From SHZI01 sp038214295 (GTDB taxonomy: Bacteria; Pseudomonadota; Gammaproteobacteria; Steroidobacterales; GCA-2729495): DNA of 64,000 nucleotides. A program made the position numbers and the translations under genes. Below are positions 8,207 to 16,773 of the stretch, piece after piece. The notes below the pieces were generated by a model. The model was not told where the DNA came from and ran no database searches. It saw nothing but the letters and a program-made list of their open reading frames with translations. Positions within the stretch are counted from its first letter, which is position 1. Each line of letters opens with the position of its first letter. Where the stretch lies: positions 62,001 through 126,000 of the forward strand of contig JBBQSA010000001.1 in assembly GCA_038214295.1 (NCBI GenBank), read 5' to 3'.

Positions 8207-8929
8207 ATGACCACTATCGAACTCTACAGTTTTGAAGCCTGCCCCTATGCACAGCGCACGCGCATGACGCTGCTGGAAAAAGGCCTGGACTTCGTCCTTA
8301 CCGAGATCGACCTCTTCAACCGGCCGGCCTGGTTCAGCGATATATCCCCCTACGGAAAGGTGCCGGTACTGCGCCACGGTGGCGCCACAATCCACGAGTC
8401 GGCCATCATCAACCAGTATCTCGACGAGGTCTTCCCCGAGCCCCCGCTGTTGCCCGCGAGCGCGGCCCAGCGGGCCCAGGCCCGGATCTGGATGGACTAT
8501 TGCGAGACCCGCTTTCTCGTCGCCACGCACAAGCTGATGTCCGAGGCAGGGGACGCCGCCAAGCGAGCGGCCAACGCGGAGAAGCTTGCCGAGGTCCTGC
8601 GCTTCATCGAGCAGGAAGGGCTGGCGAAACCGGGAAGCGGACCCTATTTCTTCGGTGAGCACATTTCGCTGGCCGACATCCAGTTCGCGCCCTTCTTCGA
8701 GCGCTTTGGCACCTACGAGAAGATCGGCGGAGCGAGCTGGCCCGCCGACTGTCCCCGCCTGCGGAGATGGTTCGAGGCCCTGCAGGAACGGGCCAGTTAC
8801 CGGGCCACCGCCAAGCCGCTGGCCTACCACCTGGAGGCGCGGCGGCAGATGCAGGCGCGCTTCGCGGAATCGAGGCGCACGACGGTGGCCGGCAGTGGCC
8901 CGCAGGCCGCCCCTGTGCGCACGCACTGA
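8207..8929 (+). CDS. Glutathione S-transferase family protein
   Basis: This is a 240-residue protein. The N-terminal thioredoxin-like domain begins TIELYSFEACPYAQRTRM, with Cys12 in the CPYAQR motif typical of omega/CLIC-like GSTs. KVPVLRHGG and HESAIINQYL give the cis-Pro and glutathione-contact region. An all-helical C-terminal domain follows to about residue 215, then a short basic tail. It is cytosolic and probably a thioltransferase or dehydroascorbate-reductase-like enzyme. The sirtuin gene starts nine bases after the stop, suggesting co-transcription. Confidence 0.92.
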   Translation: MTTIELYSFEACPYAQRTRMTLLEKGLDFVLTEIDLFNRPAWFSDISPYGKVPVLRHGGATIHESAIINQYLDEVFPEPPLLPASAAQRAQARIWMDYCETRFLVATHKLMSEAGDAAKRAANAEKLAEVLRFIEQEGLAKPGSGPYFFGEHISLADIQFAPFFERFGTYEKIGGASWPADCPRLRRWFEALQERASYRATAKPLAYHLEARRQMQARFAESRRTTVAGSGPQAAPVRTH

Positions 8930-8937
8930 GTGCGCGT

Positions 8938-9801
8938 GTGACCGCCGGCGAGGTACCCGCCGTCGCGGCCGTCGCCAGGCTGCTGCGGGACTGCCGCCGG
9001 ATCGTGGCGCTCACCGGCGCCGGTTGCAGCACGGCTTCCGGTATCCCCGACTACCGGGACGCGGACGGCAGCTGGAAGCATGCGCCGCCCGTCCTTTTTC
9101 CGGACTTCGTCAACAGACCAGAAGTTCGCCACCGCTACTGGGCGCGCAGCACACTCGGGTGGCCGCGCTTCGTCGCGGCCCGGCCCAATGCCGCCCACCT
9201 CGCGCTGGCGGAACTCGAAGCCCGTGGACTGCTGGGTACCGTCATCACGCAGAATGTGGATGGCCTGCATCAGCGGGCCGGCAGCCGCCAGGTCATCGAC
9301 TTGCACGGCCGCCTCGACACGGTGCGCTGCCTGGGTTGCGAGGCGCGCCTGTCCCGCGCCACCTGGCAGACTGAGCTGACTGAAAAAAACCCGCACTGGG
9401 CCGCCAGGGCCGCCAGCCTGGCGCCGGATGGCGATGCGGAGCCCGTCACGGCTGACTATGCCGGCTTCCACGTTCCGCCCTGCCAGCTCTGCGGCGGCGT
9501 GCTGAAGCCGGATGTCGTGTTCTACGGGGAGGCGGTGCCGGCAGCGGTGAGCAGCGCGGCCCAGACCGCCATGGCTGAGGCGGATGGCATTCTCGTCGTC
9601 GGCTCGTCCCTGATGGTGTACTCCGGGTTCAGGCTGGTGCGGGATGCCGCGGCGGCCGGCAAGTGGGTCGCGGCGATCAATCTGGGCCGCACGCGGGCCG
9701 ATGAACTCCTGGCGGCCCACTGGCGCGAGGACTGCACCCGGGCCCTCCCAACGCTGCTCACCGTCCTGGGGGGTTGCGCGCCGCAGCGTTCTGCCCCTTG
9801 A
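8938..9801 (+). CDS. Sir2-family NAD-dependent protein deacylase
   Basis: This is 287 residues from the GTG at 8938. The signature elements are in order: GAGCSTASGIPDYRD (27-41) for NAD binding, TQNVDGLHQRAG (104-115), catalytic His123 in DLHGRLD, and a zinc ribbon with Cys131/Cys134 and Cys182/Cys185. The class is uncertain; there is a long insert between the two cysteine pairs. It removes acyl groups from lysines in the cytosol. An in-frame upstream extension overlaps the GST gene and is rejected because it lacks family similarity. Confidence 0.93.
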   Translation: MTAGEVPAVAAVARLLRDCRRIVALTGAGCSTASGIPDYRDADGSWKHAPPVLFPDFVNRPEVRHRYWARSTLGWPRFVAARPNAAHLALAELEARGLLGTVITQNVDGLHQRAGSRQVIDLHGRLDTVRCLGCEARLSRATWQTELTEKNPHWAARAASLAPDGDAEPVTADYAGFHVPPCQLCGGVLKPDVVFYGEAVPAAVSSAAQTAMAEADGILVVGSSLMVYSGFRLVRDAAAAGKWVAAINLGRTRADELLAAHWREDCTRALPTLLTVLGGCAPQRSAP

Positions 9802-9897
9802 CTTGATCGGGCGGCAGCGGTACATCATGTTGCCTGTTGCTTTATTCTCAGCCCACGCAATAAAAACAATGGGTTGAAGAATCCCAAAGGTCATATT

Positions 9898-9930
9898 AGC
9901 GGCCAGAGGTCCAGCTTGGACTGTGCCGCT
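9898..9930 (+). promoter_or_regulatory. Leader hairpin / inverted repeat before the LuxR-type gene
   Basis: AGCGGC (9898-9903) pairs with GCCGCT (9925-9930), and inside it GTCCA (9909-9913) pairs with TGGAC (9917-9921). The nested dyad ends 20 bases before the TTG start and could be an operator or an mRNA leader hairpin. Confidence 0.45.
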
Positions 9931-9950
9931 CAACAATAGGGGGGAGCCAC

Positions 9951-11108
9951 TTGGCTTCGACTTCGCTTCGGCCAGCTGCCGAGAGTGTCAGCCGGCTCAT
10001 TGGCCTTGGCTACGACGCCGCGCTGGCCCCGGCGGCCTGGCGGGCCTTCGCCACGGAGGCAGCCAGCGCCTTCGACGCCGACCTGGCCATGATCGAATAC
10101 CGGGACGAGGCGGTCCCCGAGCGCTCGTTCCTGGTCACCGGCGGTATCGAGAATCCGTTTGAAGAACTCATGAACACCACCCGGTCCACCCGGAGCGATG
10201 ACAGCTACCTGACTGCTATCGAGGACCAGCCCGCCGGCACCTTCCGGCTGGGCAGCGAAGTGGTTCAGCCGGAGGCCATGTACCGGACGGATACCTACTC
10301 CCGAATCGCCATGCCGTGGCAGCTCGAGTATTTCCTGTTCGGCACAATCATTGCCGGCAACGGCGTCACCGCGATTATTTCCCTCGGCAGAAGGGCGGGT
10401 GCCGAGCCCTTCGTGCCGGGCGACAAGAAGATCATCGGCGGGCCACTGGTCGCCCATCTCCGGCGCAGCTTCAGCCTGCACCGCGCATTCGAAGAGGCGC
10501 GCGCCACCAACGCGATCCTGGTTGCGGCCATGGACAACGCACCCTACGGCCTCGTCGTATTCGACGCCCGCAGAAAACCCATGATCGTCAATCGCAGGGC
10601 GTCCGCGATCTTCGGCACGGATGACGGCCTGACGATGCTGGGCGGCACGGTGCGGGCCTCCGACGTTCTTGCCCAGTCCCAGCTGGAGTGGGCACTGGCC
10701 GCCGCTCTCGAAACTGCCAGTGGCCACTTCGTGGCCCCGCCGCCGCCCGTGCAGGTGGCCCGGAAGCTCAGCCCTCACTGCTACCGGCTGATGTATTCGC
10801 CGATCAGCGTGCGCAGTGACCACACGGACTTTCCGCCCGGGTCGGCGGTGGTCCTGATCATTCAGGAGGAACGCCGCGCGGCCGGGCAGAGTGTCCCCGC
10901 TGCGCTGCGCGCCACCTACGGCCTCACCCGCGCGGAAGTCCGCCTCTGCGAGGCGCTGCTCCAGGGCCAGACGCTGGTGGAAGCGGCCGAAACCGTCCAC
11001 ACCAGCCGGAACACGGCCAAGACCCATCTCACCCGGATCTTCGACACGACCGGCGTCCGGACCCAGGTGGCGCTACTCCGACTCCTGACGCTCGGCACCA
11101 GGGCCTGA
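9951..11108 (+). CDS. LuxR-type transcriptional regulator with PAS-like sensor region
   Basis: This is a 385-residue protein. The TTG at 9951 is supported by GGGGGAG ending five bases upstream and by absence of another start before the conserved body. The C-terminal LuxR helix-turn-helix reads YGLTRAEVRLCEALLQGQ then VHTSRNTAKTHLTRIF (about residues 320-380). A PAS-like segment (APYGLVVFDARRKPMIVN) lies near residues 198-215. There is no receiver domain, so it likely responds to an intracellular signal. The target genes are not evident, since its neighbours are unrelated. Confidence 0.9.
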   Translation: MASTSLRPAAESVSRLIGLGYDAALAPAAWRAFATEAASAFDADLAMIEYRDEAVPERSFLVTGGIENPFEELMNTTRSTRSDDSYLTAIEDQPAGTFRLGSEVVQPEAMYRTDTYSRIAMPWQLEYFLFGTIIAGNGVTAIISLGRRAGAEPFVPGDKKIIGGPLVAHLRRSFSLHRAFEEARATNAILVAAMDNAPYGLVVFDARRKPMIVNRRASAIFGTDDGLTMLGGTVRASDVLAQSQLEWALAAALETASGHFVAPPPPVQVARKLSPHCYRLMYSPISVRSDHTDFPPGSAVVLIIQEERRAAGQSVPAALRATYGLTRAEVRLCEALLQGQTLVEAAETVHTSRNTAKTHLTRIFDTTGVRTQVALLRLLTLGTRA

Positions 11109-11148
11109 GTTACCAATCCTTAACCACCAGGCCATGACCGGGTCAGGG

Positions 11149-11175
11149 AGGAGCGACTAGGATTGAGTCGTCCTC
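11149..11175 (+). other. Strong hairpin in the gap after the LuxR-type gene
   Basis: GAGGA-g-CGACT (11149-11159) pairs with AGTCG-TCCTC (11166-11175), ten pairs with one bulged G and a six-base loop. It may belong to the 3' end of the LuxR-type transcript or to an unrecognised small RNA ending at the next hairpin. Confidence 0.4.
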
Positions 11176-11242
11176 TCAGCGAGCCTACCCCGCTCCCCCC
11201 GGTTCGGGCCCGCTGCAGAGGATGGAAGTTGGGTACTCCTCG

Positions 11243-11277
11243 GGGCCGGTCGGCGCAAGCTTCCCGGCCCTTTTCCT
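11243..11277 (+). terminator. Probable intrinsic terminator between LuxR-type gene and response regulator
   Basis: GGGCCGG (11243-11249) pairs with CCGGCCC (11264-11270), followed by TTTTCCTTT. The loop is 14 bases, longer than ideal. It separates the LuxR-type gene from the two-component operon. Confidence 0.6.
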
Positions 11278-11324
11278 TTCCAGGCCGTTTCCCTTATGGC
11301 CGGGTGCCTTCTATCATCTGCCCC

Positions 11325-12008
11325 ATGCGCATCCTGGTCATTGAAGACGACGCCGGCGTCGCGAGCTTCATCATTGGTGGGCTTCGGGAAGCCGGCCATA
11401 CGGTCGATCACGCGACCGACGGCAAGGATGGCCTCTTCCTGGCCACTACCGGCAACTACGACGCGCTGATCGTGGACCGGATGCTTCCGGGCGTCGACGG
11501 CCTGACGATCGTCCGCACGCTGCGCGCATCGGAGAACATGACCCCCACCCTGATCCTGAGCGCCCTTGGCGAGGTGGACGACAAGGTCAAGGGGCTGCGG
11601 GCGGGCGCCGACGACTACATCGGCAAGCCCTTTGCCTTTGCCGAGCTCATGGCCCGGCTGGAGGCAATTACCCGCCGCCCCGTCCGGGAAGGCAGTGACG
11701 AGATCACCGAGATGCAGGTAGCCAATCTGCATATCAACCTGCTGAGCCGCGACGTTCGGCGCGGCGACCAGAACATCGACCTGCAGCCCCGGGAATTCCG
11801 TTTGCTCGAGTACCTGATGCGCAACCGCGACCAGGTGGTCACACGCACGATGCTGCTGGAGAACGTCTGGGATTATCACTTCGACCCCCAGACCAACGTC
11901 ATCGACGTCCACATCAGCCGCCTGCGCCGGAAGGTCGACAAGGGCTTCGACCCGCCTCTGATCCACACCGTCCGAGGGGCGGGGTACAAGCTGAGTGAAT
12001 CCGCTTAG
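11325..12008 (+). CDS. OmpR/PhoB-type response regulator
   Basis: This is 227 residues. The receiver domain (1-118) has acidic residues Glu7-Asp8-Asp9, phospho-acceptor Asp51 in LIVDRMLPGVDG, Ser79 and Lys101 in IGKPF. The winged-helix output domain (about 130-225) ends in the IDVHISRLRRKVD and VRGAGYKL motifs of the OmpR family. The ATG at 11325 is chosen because the receiver begins there. It overlaps the kinase gene by 14 bases, so the pair is one operon. It resembles QseB/TctD-type regulators, but the signal is unknown. Confidence 0.95.
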   Translation: MRILVIEDDAGVASFIIGGLREAGHTVDHATDGKDGLFLATTGNYDALIVDRMLPGVDGLTIVRTLRASENMTPTLILSALGEVDDKVKGLRAGADDYIGKPFAFAELMARLEAITRRPVREGSDEITEMQVANLHINLLSRDVRRGDQNIDLQPREFRLLEYLMRNRDQVVTRTMLLENVWDYHFDPQTNVIDVHISRLRRKVDKGFDPPLIHTVRGAGYKLSESA

Positions 12009-13410
12009 GCTGATCCGGACTTCCACGTTCCAGCTGGCCTGGTGGTACATGGGAGTTTTCGGGGCCTCGGCGCTGGTCCTGATCGGGGTCGTCTGGTGGA
12101 CCACCGTCGGCTACCTGGAGCAGCAGACCAACGCCACGATCGAGGCAGAAGTCACCGGGCTGGTCGAGCAGTACCGCCAGCGCGGTACCCGCGGGCTCGA
12201 GGCACTGATCCGGGAACGCATGGCGATGAGCACCGGTGTACCCACGGTGTACCTGTTCGCGGACCGGAACCGCCAGCCGCTTGCCGGCAATCTCGGGGCG
12301 TGGCCGGCCGGCGAGGCCGATGCGGGCGGCTGGTACAACTTCTCGCGGGTGGGTGAGGACGGCCGGCGCATCGGCGTGCGGGGCCAGGTCTTCGTTCTGA
12401 GCGACGGCCGGCACCTGCTGGTGGCCCAGGACCAGAGCCGCCTGGAGGCGACCCGCTCCCTGATCAACGAGGCCTTCCTGTGGGCGCTTGGCGGCGGCCT
12501 GGTGCTCGCCCTGCTCGGCGGCTTCCTGATGAGCTACAGCGTGATGCGCCGGATCGACGCCATCAACCGCGCCAGCCGCGAGATCATGACGGGACGCCTG
12601 CAGAGCCGCATGCCCGTCCGGGGCATCCACGACGAGTTCGACCAGCTGGCGGAGAACCTGAATGCAATGCTGGACCGGATCGACTCACTGATCGAGGGCG
12701 TCAAGTCCGTGGCGGACAACATCGCCCACGATCTCCGCACGCCGCTGACACGCCTGCGCGGGCGGCTGGAAAACCTGAGCGGACGGCCCGGCCTCGACGA
12801 CGACCTCCGCGGCGAGCTGGCCGCAGCCATGACGGAGGCGGACCACCTGCTGACCACCTTCCGGGCCCTGCTCCGGATCGCGCGCATCGAGTCCGGCACG
12901 CACGACCGGGAGTGGGCCGCCGTGGAGCTCCGGCCGCTCCTCGAGGATGCCTGGGAGCTCTACCAGGCCGTCGGCGAGGAGAAGGGCATCACGGTCCGGC
13001 TTGGCAACGCCTCCGGCGAGCTGCGGGGCGACCGGGACCTGCTCTTCCAGGCCGTGTCCAACCTGCTGGACAACGCCATCAAGTACAGCCCTGCCGGCTC
13101 CGAAGTCACCATCGACGCCTGTGAGACCGACGACCTGGCCAGCATCTCGATAGCGGACAGGGGTCCCGGCGTGCCTGCCGAGGAACGGGACAAGGTGCTG
13201 GACCGCTTCTACCGCACCGCCAGCGTCACGGGCATTCCGGGTAGCGGGCTCGGTCTGTCGCTGGTCAGTGCCATTGCGCGCCACCACGGCGGCCAGCTGA
13301 TCCTTGAGGACAACGCGCCGGGCCTGCGGGCCACCCTGCGCCTGCCCCGCGCCGGCGGGCAGGGCCCGGCACCGGTGCCCGAACTGGCCCTCGCCGGCGC
13401 GGGGCAGTAG
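11995..13410 (+). CDS. Membrane sensor histidine kinase
   Basis: This is 471 residues from a GTG inside the regulator's last codons. Two membrane spans (about 14-36 and 160-182) flank a periplasmic domain of about 120 residues. HAMP (183-236), the dimerisation domain with phospho-accepting His245 in NIAHDLRTPLTRL, and the ATPase domain follow. The latter shows NLLDNAIKYSP, DRGPGVP and GSGLGLSLV. It phosphorylates the adjacent OmpR-type regulator. The periplasmic domain gives no recognisable ligand. Confidence 0.95.
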   Translation: MNPLRLIRTSTFQLAWWYMGVFGASALVLIGVVWWTTVGYLEQQTNATIEAEVTGLVEQYRQRGTRGLEALIRERMAMSTGVPTVYLFADRNRQPLAGNLGAWPAGEADAGGWYNFSRVGEDGRRIGVRGQVFVLSDGRHLLVAQDQSRLEATRSLINEAFLWALGGGLVLALLGGFLMSYSVMRRIDAINRASREIMTGRLQSRMPVRGIHDEFDQLAENLNAMLDRIDSLIEGVKSVADNIAHDLRTPLTRLRGRLENLSGRPGLDDDLRGELAAAMTEADHLLTTFRALLRIARIESGTHDREWAAVELRPLLEDAWELYQAVGEEKGITVRLGNASGELRGDRDLLFQAVSNLLDNAIKYSPAGSEVTIDACETDDLASISIADRGPGVPAEERDKVLDRFYRTASVTGIPGSGLGLSLVSAIARHHGGQLILEDNAPGLRATLRLPRAGGQGPAPVPELALAGAGQ

Positions 13411-13443
13411 GCTCCGGGCCTGGTACAACGAGAGGAGCTCGCT

Positions 13444-13818
13444 ATGGACAGGTTTCTATTGAGGGCGCTGATTGCCGCCCTGGGGCTGTGGGCCGCCGAT
13501 GCGCTGATCGACGGGATCAGCTTCGACAGCGGCGTCTGGCTGCTCATCGCCGCCGTGGTGCTCGGCCTGATCAACGCCGTCGTCCGGCCACTGGCGGTCA
13601 TCCTGACGCTACCCATCAGCGTGATCACGCTCGGGCTGTTCCTGCTCGTCGTGAACGCGGGCATGCTGGCGCTCGCCAGCTGGCTGCTGCCGGGCATGCA
13701 CGTTGCGGGCTTCTGGCCTGCGTTCTGGGCAGGCATCGTCGTCAGCTTGGTCAGCAGCATCGGCGCCTGGTTCTTCGGACCAAAGGGCCGCATCGAGGTG
13801 GACATACGGCGCGGCTAG
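13444..13818 (+). CDS. Four-helix membrane protein (PF04020 / YvlD-like)
   Basis: This is a 124-residue protein with four hydrophobic segments. It has the family signature INAVVRPLAVILTLPIS and ITLGLFLLVVNAGMLAL, the hallmark of the 'mycobacterial 4 TMS phage holin' family. Despite the name, most members are chromosomal envelope-stress-associated membrane proteins, not holins. AGAGGAG precedes the ATG. It follows the kinase gene by 33 bases and may be part of the same transcript. Confidence 0.9.
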   Translation: MDRFLLRALIAALGLWAADALIDGISFDSGVWLLIAAVVLGLINAVVRPLAVILTLPISVITLGLFLLVVNAGMLALASWLLPGMHVAGFWPAFWAGIVVSLVSSIGAWFFGPKGRIEVDIRRG

Positions 13819-13846
13819 CGCGGGGGTCCGGCCGGGAGAGGTGAGC

Positions 13847-14860
13847 ATGACAACCGGATGCCGTACCACTCTCCTGGCGGCCTTGTGGGCCACGCTGGGA
13901 ATCTCGGCCATGGCCGTGGCGGATATCCCGGTGCCGGCCAGCATCAGCCCGGAAGCCCAGGCCTACCTGCGCAGCCTGCGGCCCCGGCCGCCGGGATCCG
14001 CCAACTACTCCGACCCGGCCGTCATGGAGCGCCTGCGGAACGGTCTCGGCAAGATGTTCCTCGCCAGCGCTCGCCGGATTCGCGACGACTACACACTGGA
14101 GTCCGTGGATGCGGGCGGCGTGCCCGCGGTCTGGGTGCGTACGCCCGAGCCAGTCCGCAAGGGCAAGGTACTGCTCTATATCCACGGGGGCGGCTTCATC
14201 CTGGGCTCGGCGTACACGGATCTCAGCCTGCCGCTGCGCATAGGCCCGGCGGCAGGTCTCCCCGTGCTCTCGGTCGACTACCGGCTGGCGCCGGAACAGC
14301 CCTACCCGGCTGCCGTCAACGATGTCCTCGCCGCCTACCGCTGGCTGCTGAAGCAGGGCTTCAGGGCCCGGGACGTCGGCGTACTTGGCGATTCAGCCGG
14401 CGGCGACCTGGCACTCGCGCTCGTCCTTGCGACACGCAGTGCCGGATTGCCAGCGCCCGGGGCGCTGGTCACGCTGTCGCCGGTGACTGACCTCACGGGC
14501 TCGGGCGATACGCGGGAGATGCTCAAGAGCGCCGACCCGATCCTCTCCGGTGATGCGCCGGCGCGCTGGGCCGCCTACCTGGGGGGCCACGACCCCAAGG
14601 ACCCGCTGATCTCGCCAGTGTTCGCCGAGTTGCGCGGCCTGCCGCCGCTGCTGATCCAGGTGGGCACCCGGGAGGTGCTGCTCAGCGACTCCGTGCGCCT
14701 CGCGCGCCGGGCGCGCGAGGCCGGCGTCGATGTCACGCTCGACGTCTGGGAAGGGATGTGGCACGTGTGGCAGGGCAACCCGGACGTCCCCGAGGCACGC
14801 GCGGCAGCGGATGAGGTGGCCGCCTTTTTCCGCCGTCACCTGCTACGCGGGCGACGCTAG
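13847..14860 (+). CDS. Exported HSL-type alpha/beta hydrolase (esterase family IV)
   Basis: This is a 337-residue protein. Residues 1-26 look like a signal peptide ending MAVADIP. The hormone-sensitive-lipase signature HGGG is at 113-116, nucleophile Ser183 is in GDSAGG, the acid is Glu276 in GTREVLLSD, and His306 is in GMWHVWQ. Glu in place of Asp is tolerated in this family. It probably hydrolyses short-chain esters in the periplasm. An in-frame upstream extension lacks similarity; GAGAGGTGAGC gives a fair ribosome site before the ATG at 13847. Confidence 0.93.
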   Translation: MTTGCRTTLLAALWATLGISAMAVADIPVPASISPEAQAYLRSLRPRPPGSANYSDPAVMERLRNGLGKMFLASARRIRDDYTLESVDAGGVPAVWVRTPEPVRKGKVLLYIHGGGFILGSAYTDLSLPLRIGPAAGLPVLSVDYRLAPEQPYPAAVNDVLAAYRWLLKQGFRARDVGVLGDSAGGDLALALVLATRSAGLPAPGALVTLSPVTDLTGSGDTREMLKSADPILSGDAPARWAAYLGGHDPKDPLISPVFAELRGLPPLLIQVGTREVLLSDSVRLARRAREAGVDVTLDVWEGMWHVWQGNPDVPEARAAADEVAAFFRRHLLRGRR

Positions 14861-14880
14861 CGCAGCCCGGCTCCGCAGGC

Positions 14881-15636
14881 TCAGGCCTTGCTGGCCTCGA
14901 TGTAACGCAGGCTCCACGGGAGCTGCCAGCCGGCGGCGCCGGACCGGAGACCGAGGTCCCGCTGCAGGGTCCGGCAAAGGGCCGTCGCCGCGCCGACCCG
15001 GTCGAGGCCGAAGAGATCCACGCAGAATTCCGCGACATGGCCCAGGTCACGAAACAGCCATTGATAGTTGATGTCGGTAACCACGATGTCCCGGAAGCCC
15101 GCCGCTGCCAACGCCTCGCTGTCACGCGCGGTGATGAACAGGCCATCGTGGCCCAGGCTGTTGTAACGATCCACGAAACCATTGAGGAATTCAGCCACCG
15201 GAGTACCCTCGGCAACATCCGCCAGCACAACCCGGCCACCCGGGCGCAAGACCCGGAACCAGTCTGCATAGACGGGCTCGCGGTCACTCTGGTGGTGCAG
15301 GCCGGCGATGCTGCACACGGCGTCACAGGCGTGCGCCGGCAGCGGAATTTTCTGCGACGGGGCCAGCAGGGCTGAATCGCCGGGCAGCAGCCGACGGTGG
15401 CAGGCCGAATGGAAGTGCGGGGACTCATCGACTGCCACGTAGCGGACGTCCAAGGGCAGCAGGGGCCGCAGGTAGGCGCCACCTGAGGGCACATCCACGA
15501 TGCATTCGCCCGCCGCCGGCCGCAGCTGGCCCAGCATGGCGGCAAACTCCTCGCGGCGCACATCGGGGCTGCGGGCCATCGACCGCTCGTAGCGATCACC
15601 GCGTAGCGCGAACGCTTCGCCGTAGGCTGTACGCAT
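14881..15636 (-). CDS. Class I SAM-dependent methyltransferase with unusual motif I
   Basis: This is 251 residues. The Rossmann motif I reads CIVDVPSGGAYLRPL (about 45-60), i.e. PSGG instead of the common GxGxG. Motif II ends VAVDES, motif IV-V reads CDAVCSIAGLHH, and the post-I region VLRPGGRVVLADV is typical of the Methyltransf_11 group. The start ATG overlaps the stop of the QueC-like gene by one base (TGATG), so translation is coupled. It is the last gene of a six-gene operon that starts with an ABC exporter. The substrate is unknown; the context suggests the product of the PP-loop enzyme. Confidence 0.88.
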   Translation of the reverse strand: MRTAYGEAFALRGDRYERSMARSPDVRREEFAAMLGQLRPAAGECIVDVPSGGAYLRPLLPLDVRYVAVDESPHFHSACHRRLLPGDSALLAPSQKIPLPAHACDAVCSIAGLHHQSDREPVYADWFRVLRPGGRVVLADVAEGTPVAEFLNGFVDRYNSLGHDGLFITARDSEALAAAGFRDIVVTDINYQWLFRDLGHVAEFCVDLFGLDRVGAATALCRTLQRDLGLRSGAAGWQLPWSLRYIEASKA

Positions 15637-16751
15637 CAGAACTCCCCCTCGCTGCGCATGATGAGGGCGCGTAACGCTTTTGTCACCCCGTCATCGATGG
15701 TCGCCCGCTCCAGGAATCGTCGGTAGATGCGCACGAGGCTCCGCATCTCTAGCTTCGGCACTAGGTCCAGCGCTTCGGCGAGCGCCGGCCCCGCGGGCAT
15801 GCTGGCGCAGTGAACGCCGGGCAGGTCCTGCCAGTAGATCAACCTCGTCCGGATGCACTTCTCGCACTGCCCGCAGTCACCCGCCGCCCGCGGATTGGCG
15901 TAGCAGACCCGCAAGCGCCGGTGCACAAAGTCCTCGCCGGCCATGGAGGCCAGTTTTTCCGCGCGCCACAGTTCCGCGCCTGCGTGCCGGATCTCAATGC
16001 CGCCGCCGCCAAAGCGCCAGTCGAGATCCGGATGACTGCCCCAGGGCACGAGGTTGCTCAGCTGGTACGAGGCAGAGATCAGCCAGCGAGAGGCCTGGCC
16101 ACCCAGCAGGTGCGCGACCGAAGCGAGGACGGCCCCGTGATAGCGCGCCCAGCGCATCTGGCCGAGCACCGGGTGCTCGCGAACGTTGGTCGCGATCGCA
16201 ATGAACCGAAGGCCCCGCTCGGCGGCAAGTTCCCGCCAGGAATGCACCAAAGCCTCCCAGGTGCTCCGGTTGTGGAGGCGAATATCGAAGCCGGCGATGA
16301 AGACCAGCAGGCCAACCTCCGGGTTGCTGACGAGCGAGTGAAAGGAGTCGATGCCGCCACTGAAGAACAGGGCAGTGCCGCTTGACGCCGGGTGCAGCGG
16401 CCCAGGGCCCGGCGAGGCCGAGGGGAGGACCTCCATACGCAGCGGATCGTGGCGCCACCAGGAGGCCATCAGCGCGGTCGCGGACCGGATGTTGTCGGCA
16501 AGATCTGCCGGCACCGAGTTCGCGGGGACCGTGAGAGTGCGGCCTTCCAGTGCGCACCAGGGCGCGAGCAGGCAGAGCAGGGATGCCGGCACCGGCGCGA
16601 GCTCGACGTCGGTCGATGCAAACCACAGCGGGCTACCCGCGACCTCAGCCAGGATGCCGGGGCCGAAGCCGGGGATCCTGGTGGTTTGCCATGCCGGAAG
16701 GGCGCTGTAATTGGCCTCGACGACCGCCATCCCGGTGTGTGGATTGCGCAC
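15636..16751 (-). CDS. QueC-like PP-loop ATPase-type protein
   Basis: This is 371 residues. The PP-loop SGGIDS (131-136) in GTALFFSGGIDSFHSL marks an ATP-pyrophosphatase of the QueC/ExsB/AANH class, which activates substrates by adenylation. Cys283, Cys293, Cys296 and Cys299 are spaced Cx9CxxCxxC, close to the zinc site of QueC (7-cyano-7-deazaguanine synthase). A roughly 125-residue N-terminal extension is not part of QueC. No other queuosine genes are nearby, so it is probably not the housekeeping enzyme. The start is the GTG at 16751, or the ATG at 16730. It sits 22 bases after a permease gene in the exporter operon. Confidence 0.8.
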   Translation of the reverse strand: MRNPHTGMAVVEANYSALPAWQTTRIPGFGPGILAEVAGSPLWFASTDVELAPVPASLLCLLAPWCALEGRTLTVPANSVPADLADNIRSATALMASWWRHDPLRMEVLPSASPGPGPLHPASSGTALFFSGGIDSFHSLVSNPEVGLLVFIAGFDIRLHNRSTWEALVHSWRELAAERGLRFIAIATNVREHPVLGQMRWARYHGAVLASVAHLLGGQASRWLISASYQLSNLVPWGSHPDLDWRFGGGGIEIRHAGAELWRAEKLASMAGEDFVHRRLRVCYANPRAAGDCGQCEKCIRTRLIYWQDLPGVHCASMPAGPALAEALDLVPKLEMRSLVRIYRRFLERATIDDGVTKALRALIMRSEGEF

Positions 16752-16773
16752 TTTCCCCGGCCCTTCAGCGCCA

